This document shows, piece after piece, positions 1-9,112 of a DNA stretch of 64,000 bases. Both the position numbers and the translations under genes were made by a program. The DNA comes from Variovorax sp. E3 (GTDB lineage Bacteria; Pseudomonadota; Gammaproteobacteria; Burkholderiales; Burkholderiaceae_C): contig NZ_MOWM01000012.1 in the NCBI RefSeq assembly GCF_016082275.1, forward strand, positions 36,218 to 100,217. The letters are read 5' to 3'. How positions within the stretch are numbered: position 1 is the stretch's first letter; each line of letters begins with the position of its first letter. The notes beneath the pieces were generated by a model. It was not told where the DNA came from. It made no database searches and was given only the letters and a program-made list of their open reading frames with translations.

Positions 1-1
1 C

Positions 2-661
2 GAGTACATCGCGCCGATGATCGGCCTGCGGTTTCCGGGCCTGGGTCGCTCCACGACCGCCGACTGGACCATCGACGGCGGCCATCTGGCCGAGCGCTGC
101 CAGCTGTTCGTGATCGTCGCGCTGGGCGAGTCGGTGCTGGCCACCGGCATCGCCTTCGGCCACCACGCCGAATGGCACGGCATCGACATGTTCGCGCTGC
201 TGGTGGGCTTCGCGGGCAGCCTGGCGATGTGGTGGATGTACTTCGACACCAGCGCGAAAGAGGCGACCCACGCCATCGAGCATTCGAGCGACCCCGGCGG
301 CATCGGCGCCAAGTTCCACTACACGCACGTGATCCTGGTGGCGGGCATCATCGTGTGCGCGGTGGCGGACGAGCTCACGATCAACGAGGGCTCGCACCAT
401 GCCGAGCTCAAGTACCTGGGCGCGCTCATCGGCGGGCCGGCGTTGTACCTGTTCGGCAATGCACTGTTCAAGCGCGTGGTGCGGGGCTTTCTGCCGCAGT
501 CGCACCTCTACGGGCTGGGCCTGCTGGCCGTGCTCGCGGTGTTTGCGTCGCAGCTGTCGGTGATGGTGGTGGGCACGCTCACGACGCTCGTCATGATTGC
601 CGTGGCCGCGCTGGAAGCCGTGGTGCGCCGCAGGGCCTGGGCCGCCAAGGCGACCCACTGA
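2..661 (+). CDS. Low temperature requirement protein A (LtrA) family membrane protein, C-terminal part
   Basis: Only the last 219 residues are visible; the frame is open back to the window edge, so the start lies outside. The product is very hydrophobic, with about five membrane segments separated by short charged loops. The stretch ERCQLFVIVALGESVL is typical of the LtrA family, an inner membrane family named for a Listeria cold-growth phenotype; its biochemical role is unknown. The end of the gene is convergent with the lytic transglycosylase gene, 33 bases away. Family assignment is fairly safe, function is not. Confidence 0.8.
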   Translation, partial: EYIAPMIGLRFPGLGRSTTADWTIDGGHLAERCQLFVIVALGESVLATGIAFGHHAEWHGIDMFALLVGFAGSLAMWWMYFDTSAKEATHAIEHSSDPGGIGAKFHYTHVILVAGIIVCAVADELTINEGSHHAELKYLGALIGGPALYLFGNALFKRVVRGFLPQSHLYGLGLLAVLAVFASQLSVMVVGTLTTLVMIAVAALEAVVRRRAWAAKATH

Positions 662-694
662 GCCTGCGAGAGCGGCGAGGAGAAGAGCGCTGCT

Positions 695-2292
695 TCAGCG
701 CTTCTTCTTGGCCGGCGTGCCGCCGCGCTTCTCGCGCACCACCTGCTGCTTGCTGCTGGCGGGCACCTTGACGACGTTGGCGCCTCTCGGCGCCGAAGCC
801 TTCACCGGCGCGCCGCGCTTGGAGGACGCCGCCGCGTGGCCGCGCGCCACCCCGACGCCGGTGCCGGCGCGGGCCGCGACCGTGGCGCGGATCGGCAGGT
901 ACACCACCACGCTGTAGCCGCGCTTGAAGGCGTGATTGGCGTTCACGTCGTTCCACTCGGCCACGTTGGCGGGCTTCAGGTTGTAGCGGCGCGCAATGCT
1001 CGCGACGTTGTCGGAGCGCCCGGCCTTGACGGTGGTGCGGCGCGTGACGATCTCGGGCTGGAAGCTCAGGTGGCCGCTGTCGGCCACGACGGCCGCCACG
1101 TCTTCCTTCACGCGGGCGCCGCGCGGCACGATCAGCGTCGAGCCGGACTTGATCAGCATGCGCGGCGGCACGTTGTTGATGGAGCGCAGGTCGGCTTCGC
1201 TCATGCCCGAGCGCTGGGCGGCGTCGGCCACCGTCATGGTGGTGGGCACGACCCAGGCCGTCCAGCTGGCGTACTGGCCTTGCGAGAAGGCGTCGAAGTT
1301 GCGCTGGAACACGGCCGCGTTGTCCCACGGCAGCAGGATCTGCGGCGTGCCGGCCGCGATGATCACCGGCTTGTGCGCGGCGGGGTTCAGCGCGCGGAAG
1401 TCTTCCAGGCGCACGTCGGCCAGCTTGGCCGCGAGTTCCACGTCGAGGTCGCGCGTGAGCGTGACGGTCTGGAAGTACGGGTGGTTGGCGATCAGCGGCA
1501 GCTCGGTGTTGAACGCCTGCGGGTTGGCCACGATGTTCTTCACGGCCTGCAGCTTGGGCACGTACAGCCGCGTCTCGGCGGGCATCGTGAGGTCGCTGTA
1601 GGTGGTGGGCAGGCCCAGGCGCTGGTTCTTGGCGATGGCGCGGCTCACGCTGCCTTCGCCCCAGTTGTAGGCGGCCAGGGCCAGTTGCCAGTCGCCGAAC
1701 ATGCCGTAGAGCTTTTGCAGGTAGTCGAGCGCGGCGCGGGTCGAGGCGAGCACGTCGCGGCGGTCGTCGCGAAAGATGTTCTGCTTCAGGTCGAAGTCGG
1801 TGCCGGTGGCCGGCATGAACTGCCACATGCCCGCGGCGCGCGCGCTGGAGATGGCCTGCGGATTGAACGCGCTCTCGATGTAGGGCAGCAGCGCGAGCTC
1901 GGTCGGCATGTTGCGGCGCTCGAGCTCCTCGACGATGTGGAAGATGTACTTGTTCGAGCGCTCGGTCATGCGCTGGATGTAGTCGGGCCGGCTGGCATAC
2001 CACTGCTCGCGGTCACGCACGAGGTCGTTGTCCAGGTCGGGCATCTTGAAGCCGCGGCGGATGCGGTCCCACATGTCCGTCGGCGGCGCGAGCGTGACCA
2101 CGCTCTGCGAATGCGCCTGGCTGCTGGCAAGGGGAGAGAGGGCGGCGCGCGGGTAGACCGGGCTGGTACTGCGCCGGCGGTGGCACCGGCGTTGGGGGAA
2201 GAAGAGGAAGAGGGTGCGGAGCCGTTGTTCGTGCCCGCGCAGCCCGCGAGCACCAGTGAACCTGCGATGCAGGTGGCAGCGATAAATTTCAT
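695..2292 (-). CDS. mltD: Membrane-bound lytic murein transglycosylase D, lipoprotein (frame break near 2165)
   Basis: Cleaves the glycan strand of peptidoglycan in the periplasm, producing 1,6-anhydromuramic ends. The start MKFIAATCIAGSLVLAGC gives a signal peptide with lipobox LAGC, so the enzyme is probably anchored to the outer membrane. After a low-complexity linker comes the SLT fold with the catalytic Glu in LLPYIESAFNP, then AAGMWQFMPATG and ALAAYNWGEG, and a C-terminal region with at least one LysM-like repeat and a basic tail. The lipoprotein start and the catalytic part lie in different frames; adding one C in the run near 2165 joins them into about 532 residues. The ATG at 2292 overlaps the gloB stop (ATGA), indicating an operon. 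Confidence 0.88.
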
Positions 2293-3068
2293 CGGAAGTC
2301 GTTTTTCCATTGGCGCAATGCGGCGAACACGTCGGCCTCGGCTGCGTCGGCAGCCAGCTCGGCATGGGCACGCACCGCTCGAAGGACAGTGGCTTCGCGG
2401 CTGCGAAGAAAGGGGTTGATCCGGCGTTCGGTCGCCAGTTGCGATGGCAGCGTGGGCTGCCCCTGTGCGCGCAGGCTTTCGCAGCGCGCGTTGTAGTGAG
2501 TCAGATCGGCGTTGGCCGGTTCCACGGCCAGGGCGAAACGCAGGTTAGAAAGTGTGTACTCGTGGGCGCAGCACACGCGCGTGTCGCCGGGCAATGCCGC
2601 CAGTGCGTCGAGCGAGGCCAGCATCTGCGCGGGCGTGCCCTCGAACAGCCGGCCGCAGCCGCCGGAGAACAGCGTGTCACCGCAGAAAAGCAGCGGCGCC
2701 TGGGAAGGCGCCGCGGGCAGGAAGTAGGCGATGTGCCCGGCCGTATGGCCCGGCACGTCGATGACCTGGAAACGCAGGCCCAGCACCTGCGCCACGTCGC
2801 CCTGCACGAGCGGCGTGAACGGCTCCGGAATGCGCTCGCGCGCCGGCCCCCACACCGGGGCGCCGGTGGCGGCATGCAAAGCACCCACGCCGCCTGTGTG
2901 ATCGGCATGGTGGTGCGTGACTAGAATCGCGGCCAGCTGCAGCTTGTGGCGCGCCAGCGCGTCGAACACCGGTTGGGCATCGCCCGGATCCACCACGATG
3001 GCGTGGGACCCGTCGTGCAGCATCCAGATGTAGTTGTCGGCGAAGGCGGGCAGCGGAACAAGGGTCAT
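2289..3068 (-). CDS. gloB: Hydroxyacylglutathione hydrolase (glyoxalase II)
   Basis: Hydrolyses S-lactoylglutathione to lactate and glutathione, the second step of methylglyoxal detoxification in the cytoplasm. The 259-residue protein has the metallo-beta-lactamase metal motif THHHADH (about residues 50-56), the later ligands in VPGHTAGH and FCGDTLFSGGCGR, and the C-terminal substrate-binding part with CAHEYTLSNLRFA. Length is normal. Its ATG (3068) overlaps head-to-head with the ATG of the divergent methyltransferase (3067), so its promoter must lie inside that gene. It is followed by mltD with an ATGA overlap. Confidence 0.95.
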   Translation of the reverse strand: MTLVPLPAFADNYIWMLHDGSHAIVVDPGDAQPVFDALARHKLQLAAILVTHHHADHTGGVGALHAATGAPVWGPARERIPEPFTPLVQGDVAQVLGLRFQVIDVPGHTAGHIAYFLPAAPSQAPLLFCGDTLFSGGCGRLFEGTPAQMLASLDALAALPGDTRVCCAHEYTLSNLRFALAVEPANADLTHYNARCESLRAQGQPTLPSQLATERRINPFLRSREATVLRAVRAHAELAADAAEADVFAALRQWKNDFR

Positions 3069-3837
3069 GAGCGGTCAAATTATAGGTTTGCAGGATTGGT
3101 TCGCGACCCCCCCGGGGCGCTACCTTCTGGCTTGGGAGCAGGCCCAGTTCGATCAGGCGGTGGCCGATGTCTTCGGCTATCACGCACTGCAACTGGGCGC
3201 GGCCGAGGTCGACGGGCTGCGTGCCAACCGCATGCCGCACCGCTGGCTGGCGCTGGACGACCCCGCCCGGGGCGGCAAGGCGACGCTGCTGACCGACTTC
3301 GCGGCGCTGCCTTTCGCGGCCAACAGCCTCGATCTGGTGGTACTGCCGCACGCGCTCGAACTGAGCCCCGACCCGCACGCCACGCTGCGCGAGGTCGAGC
3401 GGGTGCTGGTGCCCGAGGGCCGGGTGGTGATCTGCGGGCTCAACCCGACCAGCCTGTGGGGCATGCGCCAGCGCCGCGCGCACCTTTACCGCCGGCTGGG
3501 CATCGGCGATCTTTACCTGCCCGAGGGCGGAGAGTTCATCGGCTACTGGCGCATGCGCGACTGGCTGCGGCTCTTGAGCTTCGAGGTCGAGTCGGGCCGC
3601 TTCGGCATCTACCGGCCGGCCGTGCGCAGCGAGGCCTGGCTGGAGCGCTCGCGCTGGATGGACGCCGCCGGCGAGCGCTGGTGGCCCATCTTCGGCGCCG
3701 CCTACTTCCTGGTCGCGGTGAAGCGGGTGCGCGGCATGCGGCTGCTCAGCGCCGACTGGCGCCGCGCCGGTGCGCGCACCACCGCGCCCGTGCCCATCGC
3801 CGGCAAGGTGCACCGCAGCGAGCCCAAGAAGAATTGA
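3067..3837 (+). CDS. SAM-dependent methyltransferase-like protein next to gloB/rnhA
   Basis: A 256-residue protein of the class I methyltransferase fold (Methyltransf_11 type). The segment DLVVLPHALELSPDPHATL and the following VLVPEGRVVICGLNP match motifs around strands 4 and 5 of the fold. The usual glycine-rich SAM motif I (GxGxG) is not evident, so catalytic activity is uncertain. Its position between gloB and rnhA is conserved in many beta- and gammaproteobacteria, but the substrate is unknown. I chose the ATG at 3067 because AAGGG precedes it at good spacing; the first residues are MSGQIIGLQDWF. Confidence 0.75.
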   Translation: MSGQIIGLQDWFATPPGRYLLAWEQAQFDQAVADVFGYHALQLGAAEVDGLRANRMPHRWLALDDPARGGKATLLTDFAALPFAANSLDLVVLPHALELSPDPHATLREVERVLVPEGRVVICGLNPTSLWGMRQRRAHLYRRLGIGDLYLPEGGEFIGYWRMRDWLRLLSFEVESGRFGIYRPAVRSEAWLERSRWMDAAGERWWPIFGAAYFLVAVKRVRGMRLLSADWRRAGARTTAPVPIAGKVHRSEPKKN

Positions 3838-3876
3838 AAATGAGCGAATGAATCGAATGAAGAAGGAAAAGTCAGT

Positions 3877-4326
3877 TTGAACGAAGTCGTGATCTACACC
3901 GATGGTGCGTGCAAGGGCAACCCGGGCCCCGGGGGCTGGGGTGCATGGCTCAAGTCGGGCCCCACCGAGAAAGACCTGTTCGGCGGGGAACTCAACACCA
4001 CCAACAACCGCATGGAGCTGACCGCCGTCATCGAAGGCCTGGCCGCGCTCAAGCGGCCGTGCAAGGTGCTGCTCTACCTGGACAGCCAGTACGTGCGCAA
4101 GGGCATCACCGAGTGGATCCGCGGCTGGAAGGCCAAGGGCTGGGTCACGGCCAGCAAGCAGCCCGTGAAGAACGTCGAGCTTTGGCAGAAGCTGGACAAG
4201 CTGGTGGCCGAGGGCGGCCACCAGATCGAGTGGCGCTGGGTCAAGGGCCACTCGGGCGACCCGGGCAACGAGCGCGCCGACATGCTGGCCAACAAGGGCG
4301 TGGACAAGGCCCTCGGACGGATCTGA
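3877..4326 (+). CDS. rnhA: Ribonuclease HI
   Basis: Degrades the RNA strand of RNA-DNA hybrids, removing R-loops and replication primers. The 149-residue protein shows all four acidic catalytic residues of the family: D in YTDGAC, E in NNRMEL, D in YLDSQYV and D in GNERADMLA, plus the histidine in VKGHSGD. The frame has no ATG before the first conserved residue, so a TTG start at 3877 (about 12 bases after GAAGGA) is likely. Convergent with moeA; the stop codon lies inside a perfect inverted repeat shared by both genes. Confidence 0.95.
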   Translation: MNEVVIYTDGACKGNPGPGGWGAWLKSGPTEKDLFGGELNTTNNRMELTAVIEGLAALKRPCKVLLYLDSQYVRKGITEWIRGWKAKGWVTASKQPVKNVELWQKLDKLVAEGGHQIEWRWVKGHSGDPGNERADMLANKGVDKALGRI

Positions 4327-4340
4327 TCCCGGATCAGATC
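4320..4340. other. Inverted repeat carrying both stop codons of rnhA and moeA
   Basis: GATCTGATC, spacer CCG, GATCAGATC: a perfect 9-base inverted repeat. The top strand TGA ends rnhA and the bottom strand TGA ends moeA, so one element closes both convergent genes. There is no T-run on either side, so it is not a standard intrinsic terminator; it may simply stabilise the 3' ends of both transcripts. Confidence 0.6.
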
Positions 4341-5650
4341 ACGCCGTCGAACATCATCACATCCACCTCGTCGCCCGCGGCGACGCAGCCCTGGCCATGG
4401 GGCAGCACCACGAGCCCGTTGGCCTCGACCATCGAGCTGAGCACGCCGGAGCCTTGGTTGCCGGCCACGCCGACTTCGGGCAGCGCGCCCGGCACCATCC
4501 TGACGAAGCCCCGCTGGTATTCGGTGCGGCCCGGCTTCTTGCGGATCGGGCCCGTGCTGCGCGCGCGCAGCAGCGGCGGGGGCGCCGACGCGGCGTCGTT
4601 GCAGCCCATCATGCGCAGCAGCGCCGGCCGCACGAAGGCCAGGAAAGTGACCATCACCGCCACCGGGTTGCCCGGCAGGCCGAACAGCACGGCCGGCGGC
4701 TGCGTTGAAATGGCATCGCGCGGAATCAGCCCCACGGCCAGCGGGCGGCCGGGGCGCATCGCGACGCGCCAGAAGGCCATGTCGCCCAACTGCTGCATCA
4801 CGTCGCGCGTGTGGTCGGCCGCGCCGGTGCTGACGCCGCCGCTGCTGACGATGGCGTCGGCCTCGCGCGCGGCGCGTTGCAGCGTGGCGGCGAGCGTGGC
4901 CGGGTCGTCGCGCACCAGGCCGAGGTCGACCACCTCGCAGCCCAGCCGCGCGAGCAGTCCGAACACGGTGTAGCGGTTGCTGTCGTACACGGCGCCTTCG
5001 CGCGGCGCCTCGCCCAGGCTCAGGATCTCGTCGCCGGTCGAGAAGTACGCCACGCGCAGCCGCCGCAGCACGGGCACGCCCGAAAGGCCCAGGCTGGCGA
5101 CCATGCCGAGCGCGGCCGGCGACAGGCGCTCGCCCCGGCGCAGCGCGGGCTGGCCCTGCATGAGGTCCTCGCCGGCAAAGCGCCGGTTGTCGCCGCGCCG
5201 AAGCACATGCGCCGGAAAGCGCACCGTGTCGCCTTCGACATTGCAGAACTCCTGCGGGATCACCGTGTCGAGGCCGGGCGGCATCATCGCGCCGGTCATG
5301 ATGTGCACCGCATCGCCGGTGGCCAGCGCCCCGCGCCATGCCGCGCCGGCCAGCGCGGTGCCCACCACGCGCAGCGTGACGGACGCGTCGCTGGGCGCGT
5401 CGGCGGGCAGCAGCGCGCCGTCGAAGGCGTAGCCGTCCATGGCGGAGTTGTCGTGCGGCGGCACGCTGATGGGCGAGACGATGTCTTCGGCCAGCACGCG
5501 GCCCAGCGCGTCGAACAGTGAGACGCTCTCGCGCTGGGTGACGACGGCCGGTGCCGTCAGCTGCGAGAGAAAGGCGTGCACGGCGTCGACGCTCAGGTCG
5601 GCGGCGTCGTAGCCCGGGAGGGCGGAGGCGATGTCTGCGATGCGACTCAT
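4334..5650 (-). CDS. moeA: Molybdopterin molybdenumtransferase
   Basis: Inserts molybdate into adenylylated molybdopterin, the last step of basic molybdenum cofactor synthesis. The 438-residue protein shows MoeA landmarks: PPHDNSAMDGYAF near residue 67, IMTGAMMP, the MoCF-fold segment VAYFSTGDEI, the serine/glycine-rich SSGGVSTG, and FGLPGNPVAVMVTF. The ATG at 5650 is preceded by mobA, 7 bases upstream, making it the last gene of a moaA-mobA-moeA operon. The product would serve the molybdenum hydroxylase encoded near 52 kb among other enzymes. Confidence 0.95.
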   Translation of the reverse strand: MSRIADIASALPGYDAADLSVDAVHAFLSQLTAPAVVTQRESVSLFDALGRVLAEDIVSPISVPPHDNSAMDGYAFDGALLPADAPSDASVTLRVVGTALAGAAWRGALATGDAVHIMTGAMMPPGLDTVIPQEFCNVEGDTVRFPAHVLRRGDNRRFAGEDLMQGQPALRRGERLSPAALGMVASLGLSGVPVLRRLRVAYFSTGDEILSLGEAPREGAVYDSNRYTVFGLLARLGCEVVDLGLVRDDPATLAATLQRAAREADAIVSSGGVSTGAADHTRDVMQQLGDMAFWRVAMRPGRPLAVGLIPRDAISTQPPAVLFGLPGNPVAVMVTFLAFVRPALLRMMGCNDAASAPPPLLRARSTGPIRKKPGRTEYQRGFVRMVPGALPEVGVAGNQGSGVLSSMVEANGLVVLPHGQGCVAAGDEVDVMMFDGVI

Positions 5651-5657
5651 GGGCTCA

Positions 5658-6317
5658 TCAGCGGTTTTCGAGTGCGTGCAGCTCGGCCAAGGTATTGGCG
5701 TTGAAGAAGGCGTCGGGCGCGTCGCCCGGGCGGTCGAAGGGCACGCGCACCGTGCGGTGCTGCGCGGCCCATGCCTGGACCTTGCGGCCGCCGGTGTCGA
5801 CGTAGCGGCGCAGGCTGTCGCGCAGGTCGGCGCGCAGCAGGCAGAAGACGGGTTGGGCGCGCAGCGTTGGCGCCTCGCCGTCCGCGGCCTCGGGGGCGCT
5901 GGCCATGGCGATCTCCGCGTCCGCTGCGGCGGCAGCTTCGGCAAGGCGCGCGGCAAGGTCGCGTGGGAACAGCGGGGTGTCGCAGGGCACGGTCAGCAGC
6001 CACGGCGTGGCGCAGTGCTCGAGCCCGCTCAAGAAGCCAGCGAGCGGGCCCGGATAGTCGGCCACGCTGTCGGGCCAGACCGGCACGCCGAAGGCTTCGT
6101 AGTCGGCCAGGTTGCGGTTGGCATTGACCATCAGCCGGCCGACCTGCGGCCCCAGCCGCCGCACCGCATGCAGCGCCAGCGGCTCGCCGTTGAAAAGCTG
6201 CAGCCCCTTGTCGACGCCGCCCATGCGCGAACCGCGGCCGCCGGCCAGCAACAGGCCCGTGATGTCGGCGGGCGCGATGATGGCGTGCGCGGGCATGGCG
6301 GCCGCCTGGGTCGTCAT
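5658..6317 (-). CDS. mobA: Molybdenum cofactor guanylyltransferase
   Basis: Attaches GMP to Mo-molybdopterin to form the bis-MGD precursor used by DMSO-reductase-type enzymes. The 219-residue protein has the nucleotidyltransferase signature [19 protein letters not shown], then VNANRN, the metal-binding VPCDTPLFP, and a C-terminal FFNANT motif. The ATG overlaps the moaA stop by four bases (6314-6317), supporting translational coupling in the moaA-mobA-moeA operon. Specificity for GTP over CTP (MobA rather than MocA) is inferred from overall similarity. Confidence 0.93.
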   Translation of the reverse strand: MTTQAAAMPAHAIIAPADITGLLLAGGRGSRMGGVDKGLQLFNGEPLALHAVRRLGPQVGRLMVNANRNLADYEAFGVPVWPDSVADYPGPLAGFLSGLEHCATPWLLTVPCDTPLFPRDLAARLAEAAAAADAEIAMASAPEAADGEAPTLRAQPVFCLLRADLRDSLRRYVDTGGRKVQAWAAQHRTVRVPFDRPGDAPDAFFNANTLAELHALENR

Positions 6318-7477
6318 CCGCCGATGTAGCTCATCTCGACGCGGCGCGGGGCCTTGTCGTCGCCATCACCGGGGGCGCCGGTGTTGCCGGCGGCGGGCCC
6401 GCGCAGGGCGCGCAACTCGGAGTAGCGGTCGGCGCGGCCCTGCCAGATGTGGCCGACGGCCGAGGCGATGTCTTCGTCGCTGGCGGTGCCGCGCAGCAAG
6501 GGGCGCAGGTCGTGGCCCGCGCTCGCGAACAGGCACAGGTAGAGCTTGCCTTCGGTCGACAGGCGGGCCCGGCTGCAGTCGTGGCAGAAGGCCTGGGTCA
6601 CGCTGCTGATGACGCCGATTTCGCCGCCGCCGTCGGCATAGGCCCAGCGCTGGGCGGTTTCGCCGGGCGTGGTGGCCTGCAGCGGCACCAGCGGGAACTC
6701 GGCGTGGATGCGCGCAATGACGTCGGCCGAGGGCAGCACCTCGTCCATGCGCCAGCCGTTGGTGGCGCCCACGTCCATGTACTCGATGAAGCGCAGCACC
6801 ACCTTGCCGCCGTGGTGCGCGCGGAAGTAGCGCGCCATCGGCAGGATTTCTTGCTCGTTGGTGCCGCGCTTGACCACCATGTTGACCTTGATCGGCCCCA
6901 GGCCCGCGGCCAGCGCCGCGTCGATGCCGGCCAGCACGTCGGCCACCGGAAAGTCGACGTCGTTCATGTGGCGAAACACCGCGTCGTCCAAGCTGTCCAG
7001 GCTCACGGTCACGCGCTGCAGGCCGGCGGCCCGAAGCGTGGCCGCCTTGCGCTGCAGCAGCGAGCCGTTGGTGGTGAGCGTCAGCGCCAGCGCTTCGCCG
7101 CCGGGCGTGCGGATTTCAGCGAGCTGCCCGACCAGCCGCTCGATGTTCTTGCGCAGCAGGGGCTCGCCGCCGGTCAGGCGGATCTTGCGCACGCCGTGCG
7201 ACGCGAACACGCGCGCCAGCCGCGTCATTTCCTCGAAGCTCAGCAGGGCGCTGTGCGGCAGGTACTTGTAGTCCTTGTCGAACACGTCCTTCGGCATGCA
7301 GTAGCTGCAGCGGAAGTTGCAGCGGTCGGTCACGCTGATGCGCAGGTCGGTCAGGGGCCGGCCCAGGCGGTCGAGCAGGTGGCCGGTGGCCGGCACCGCG
7401 AGCGCCGGCACGGCCACCGCGGGGTGCGCGTGGCCGACGGCGGAGATCGGAATGACGGTGCTGCTGCTGTGCTTCAT
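6314..7477 (-). CDS. moaA: GTP 3',8-cyclase
   Basis: Radical SAM enzyme that starts molybdenum cofactor synthesis by rearranging GTP. The 387-residue protein has the CX3CX2C cluster motif in [14 protein letters not shown], the SAM-binding [11 protein letters not shown], and the C-terminal second 4Fe-4S site with cysteines in [12 protein letters not shown] and LYLCLF. It carries an unusual N-terminal extension of about 40 residues rich in Ala, Val and His before the conserved core begins. I chose the ATG at 7477 (MKHSSS); one further upstream (7501) is possible. The last residues SYIGG match the GG tail that assists catalysis in this family. Confidence 0.94.
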   Translation of the reverse strand: MKHSSSTVIPISAVGHAHPAVAVPALAVPATGHLLDRLGRPLTDLRISVTDRCNFRCSYCMPKDVFDKDYKYLPHSALLSFEEMTRLARVFASHGVRKIRLTGGEPLLRKNIERLVGQLAEIRTPGGEALALTLTTNGSLLQRKAATLRAAGLQRVTVSLDSLDDAVFRHMNDVDFPVADVLAGIDAALAAGLGPIKVNMVVKRGTNEQEILPMARYFRAHHGGKVVLRFIEYMDVGATNGWRMDEVLPSADVIARIHAEFPLVPLQATTPGETAQRWAYADGGGEIGVISSVTQAFCHDCSRARLSTEGKLYLCLFASAGHDLRPLLRGTASDEDIASAVGHIWQGRADRYSELRALRGPAAGNTGAPGDGDDKAPRRVEMSYIGG

Positions 7478-7558
7478 GGGGTGGGTCCGATTTTGCGCCA
7501 TCGCCCATGGACCCATTCACCGCAGGCTACTTGCGGCGGCATCGGGGCGCCCCGGGGG

Positions 7559-8269
7559 TCATCCCTTGCAGAGCTTCAGGTTGGTGCGGGTGGCGCGCAC
7601 CACCGGCAAGAAGATCTCGGCGTCCGCCGGCGGGTAGTTCTCCTTGATGCCGTCGTCGGTACGGGCGGCGTCCTCGGCCAGCGGCTGCAGGGTCTTGAGG
7701 CAGGCGGCGCGGTCGTTGAGCTTGAACTGCGTGAGCGCCAGGTCGTTGCGGATCCAGCCCTTGGTGATCCAGTCGAGCGTCTTGTCGCAGTCCGACAGCA
7801 CGGGCGCCAGCGTGGTCTGGGCGACGGCGTAGTCCCGGGTGTCGTACAGGCGCTTGAAGGTCTTGCGCGAGTTGGCCACGGCCTTGTCGGTGCAGCCCGG
7901 GGTGGGGCGGGTGTAGGTGCCGTCGAAGCTGGCGCGCATGCCGCAGCTTTCGCGGCATTGCTCCGACCCGTTGGTCGAGACCTGCACCTTGTCGGCGCTG
8001 ACCGCGAAGCTCACGACACAGCTGGTGTCGTCGATCTTGGCCTTGCCGCGCACGATGGCGCCGTCGAGCGCGCAGGTGTGGGCGTTGGCGCCGATGGTGG
8101 TGATGTCGAAGCGCCCGTCGGACTTGACGCGCAGCGCGCCGCTGCCGCCCTGGTAGATGTATTCGCCGGCCGGCGGCGTGGTGGTGGGCGGCGTCTGGGC
8201 TGTCGCCAGGCTGGCGCCCAGGAGCAGGGCGAAGGGAAGGGCAAGGGGAAGGATGTGCTGGAACTTCAT
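7559..8269 (-). CDS. Exported protein of unknown function
   Basis: I do not recognise this 236-residue protein. It begins with a clear signal peptide ([20 protein letters not shown], cleavage likely after ATA). Eight or so cysteines are spread over the mature part, including CRESCGM, suggesting disulfide bonds in the periplasm. The N-terminal half, with [20 protein letters not shown], reads like a small beta domain; the C-terminal half looks helical. It lies upstream of the moa operon in the same direction, separated by 81 bases, and divergent from sodA. Confidence 0.7.
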   Translation of the reverse strand: MKFQHILPLALPFALLLGASLATAQTPPTTTPPAGEYIYQGGSGALRVKSDGRFDITTIGANAHTCALDGAIVRGKAKIDDTSCVVSFAVSADKVQVSTNGSEQCRESCGMRASFDGTYTRPTPGCTDKAVANSRKTFKRLYDTRDYAVAQTTLAPVLSDCDKTLDWITKGWIRNDLALTQFKLNDRAACLKTLQPLAEDAARTDDGIKENYPPADAEIFLPVVRATRTNLKLCKG

Positions 8270-8369
8270 CGTTGGAATCTCCCGGGGAAACGTGCCGCGC
8301 AAGAGTGTATCGATCGTTGCCGGATGTTTTCCCGGGCTGGCCGGTTTTCGCCATCCCTGCCGGGATGTC

Positions 8370-8398
8370 TTGACGTGGCCAATGAGAATTCCTATCAT
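8370..8398 (+). promoter_or_regulatory. Sigma-70 promoter of sodA
   Basis: TTGACG (8370-8375) and TATCAT (8393-8398) are separated by exactly 17 bases and lie about 70 bases before the sodA start. Both hexamers are one or two bases from consensus, which is notable in such GC-rich DNA. It overlaps a Fur-like box. Confidence 0.75.
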
Positions 8399-8399
8399 C
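8381..8399 (+). promoter_or_regulatory. Fur-box-like operator over the sodA promoter
   Basis: AATGAGAATTCCTATCATC closely resembles the 19-base Fur consensus, in particular the common form with AATGAGAAT followed by TATCAT after three bases. It covers the -10 element and the spacer of the sodA promoter, so binding would block transcription. Fur control of manganese superoxide dismutase is known in Escherichia coli; here it is inferred from the sequence match. Confidence 0.65.
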
Positions 8400-8465
8400 T
8401 GGATGCCTGAGTACGCAACACGTCGACAACGCAAAGGGCTCTTCCAACCAAGGAGCTTTTCGACC

Positions 8466-9101
8466 GTGCCGTACACCCTGCCAGCCTTGCCCTATGCCTT
8501 CGATGCGCTCGAACCCCACATCGACGCCCAGACGATGGAAATCCATCACGGCAAGCACCACCAGACCTATGTCAACAACCTCAACGCGGCGCTGAAAGAC
8601 ACGCCGCACGAGGGAACGCCGGTCGAGGAGCTCATCGCCGGGGTCGAGCAGCTGCCCGAGGCGCTGCGCGCGCCGGTGCGCAACAACGGCGGCGGCCATG
8701 CCAACCACAGCCTGTTCTGGACCGTGATGACGCCGGTCGGCCAGGGCGGCGGCGGTACGCCTTCGGGGGCGCTGGCCAAGGCCATCGACACCGACCTGGG
8801 CGGCTTCGACGCCTTCAAGGAGACCTTCACCAAGGCGGCCCTCACGCGCTTCGGCAGCGGCTGGGCGTGGCTGTCGGTGGCGCCCGGCGGCAAGCTCGCG
8901 GTGGAAAGCAGCGGCAACCAGGACAGCCCGCTGATGCGCGGCATCGGCTCGGGCAACACGCCGATCCTGGGGCTGGACGTGTGGGAGCACGCGTATTACC
9001 TCAAGTACCAGAACCGCCGGCCCGAATACATCGCGGCCTTCTACAACGTGGTGAACTGGGCCGAGGTGGCCCGCCGCCACGCGGCCGCAACCGGCGGCTG
9101 A
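8466..9101 (+). CDS. sodA: Superoxide dismutase (Mn/Fe family, Mn-type signature)
   Basis: Dismutates superoxide to oxygen and hydrogen peroxide. The 211-residue protein has the four metal ligands: His in [13 protein letters not shown], His in [10 protein letters not shown], and Asp and His in [19 protein letters not shown]. The [10 protein letters not shown] form is typical of Mn-type rather than Fe-type enzymes. I chose a GTG start at 8466 because AAGGAG lies at the right distance and the encoded [14 protein letters not shown] is the canonical N-terminus. Transcription is probably Fur-controlled (box at 8381). A ZIP transporter gene follows after 11 bases. Confidence 0.93.
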   Translation: MPYTLPALPYAFDALEPHIDAQTMEIHHGKHHQTYVNNLNAALKDTPHEGTPVEELIAGVEQLPEALRAPVRNNGGGHANHSLFWTVMTPVGQGGGGTPSGALAKAIDTDLGGFDAFKETFTKAALTRFGSGWAWLSVAPGGKLAVESSGNQDSPLMRGIGSGNTPILGLDVWEHAYYLKYQNRRPEYIAAFYNVVNWAEVARRHAAATGG

Positions 9102-9112
9102 GGCGCGGCGCC

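Noticed and set aside
686..702. Hairpin at the mltD stop as terminator
   Set aside because: AGCGCTG-N3-CAGCGCT is perfect, but there is no T-run on either strand and the bases belong to the Lys-rich C-terminus of the gene.
8466..9101. Iron-type superoxide dismutase (SodB)
   Set aside because: The [10 protein letters not shown] motif and the overall pattern fit the manganese type; a cambialistic enzyme cannot be ruled out.
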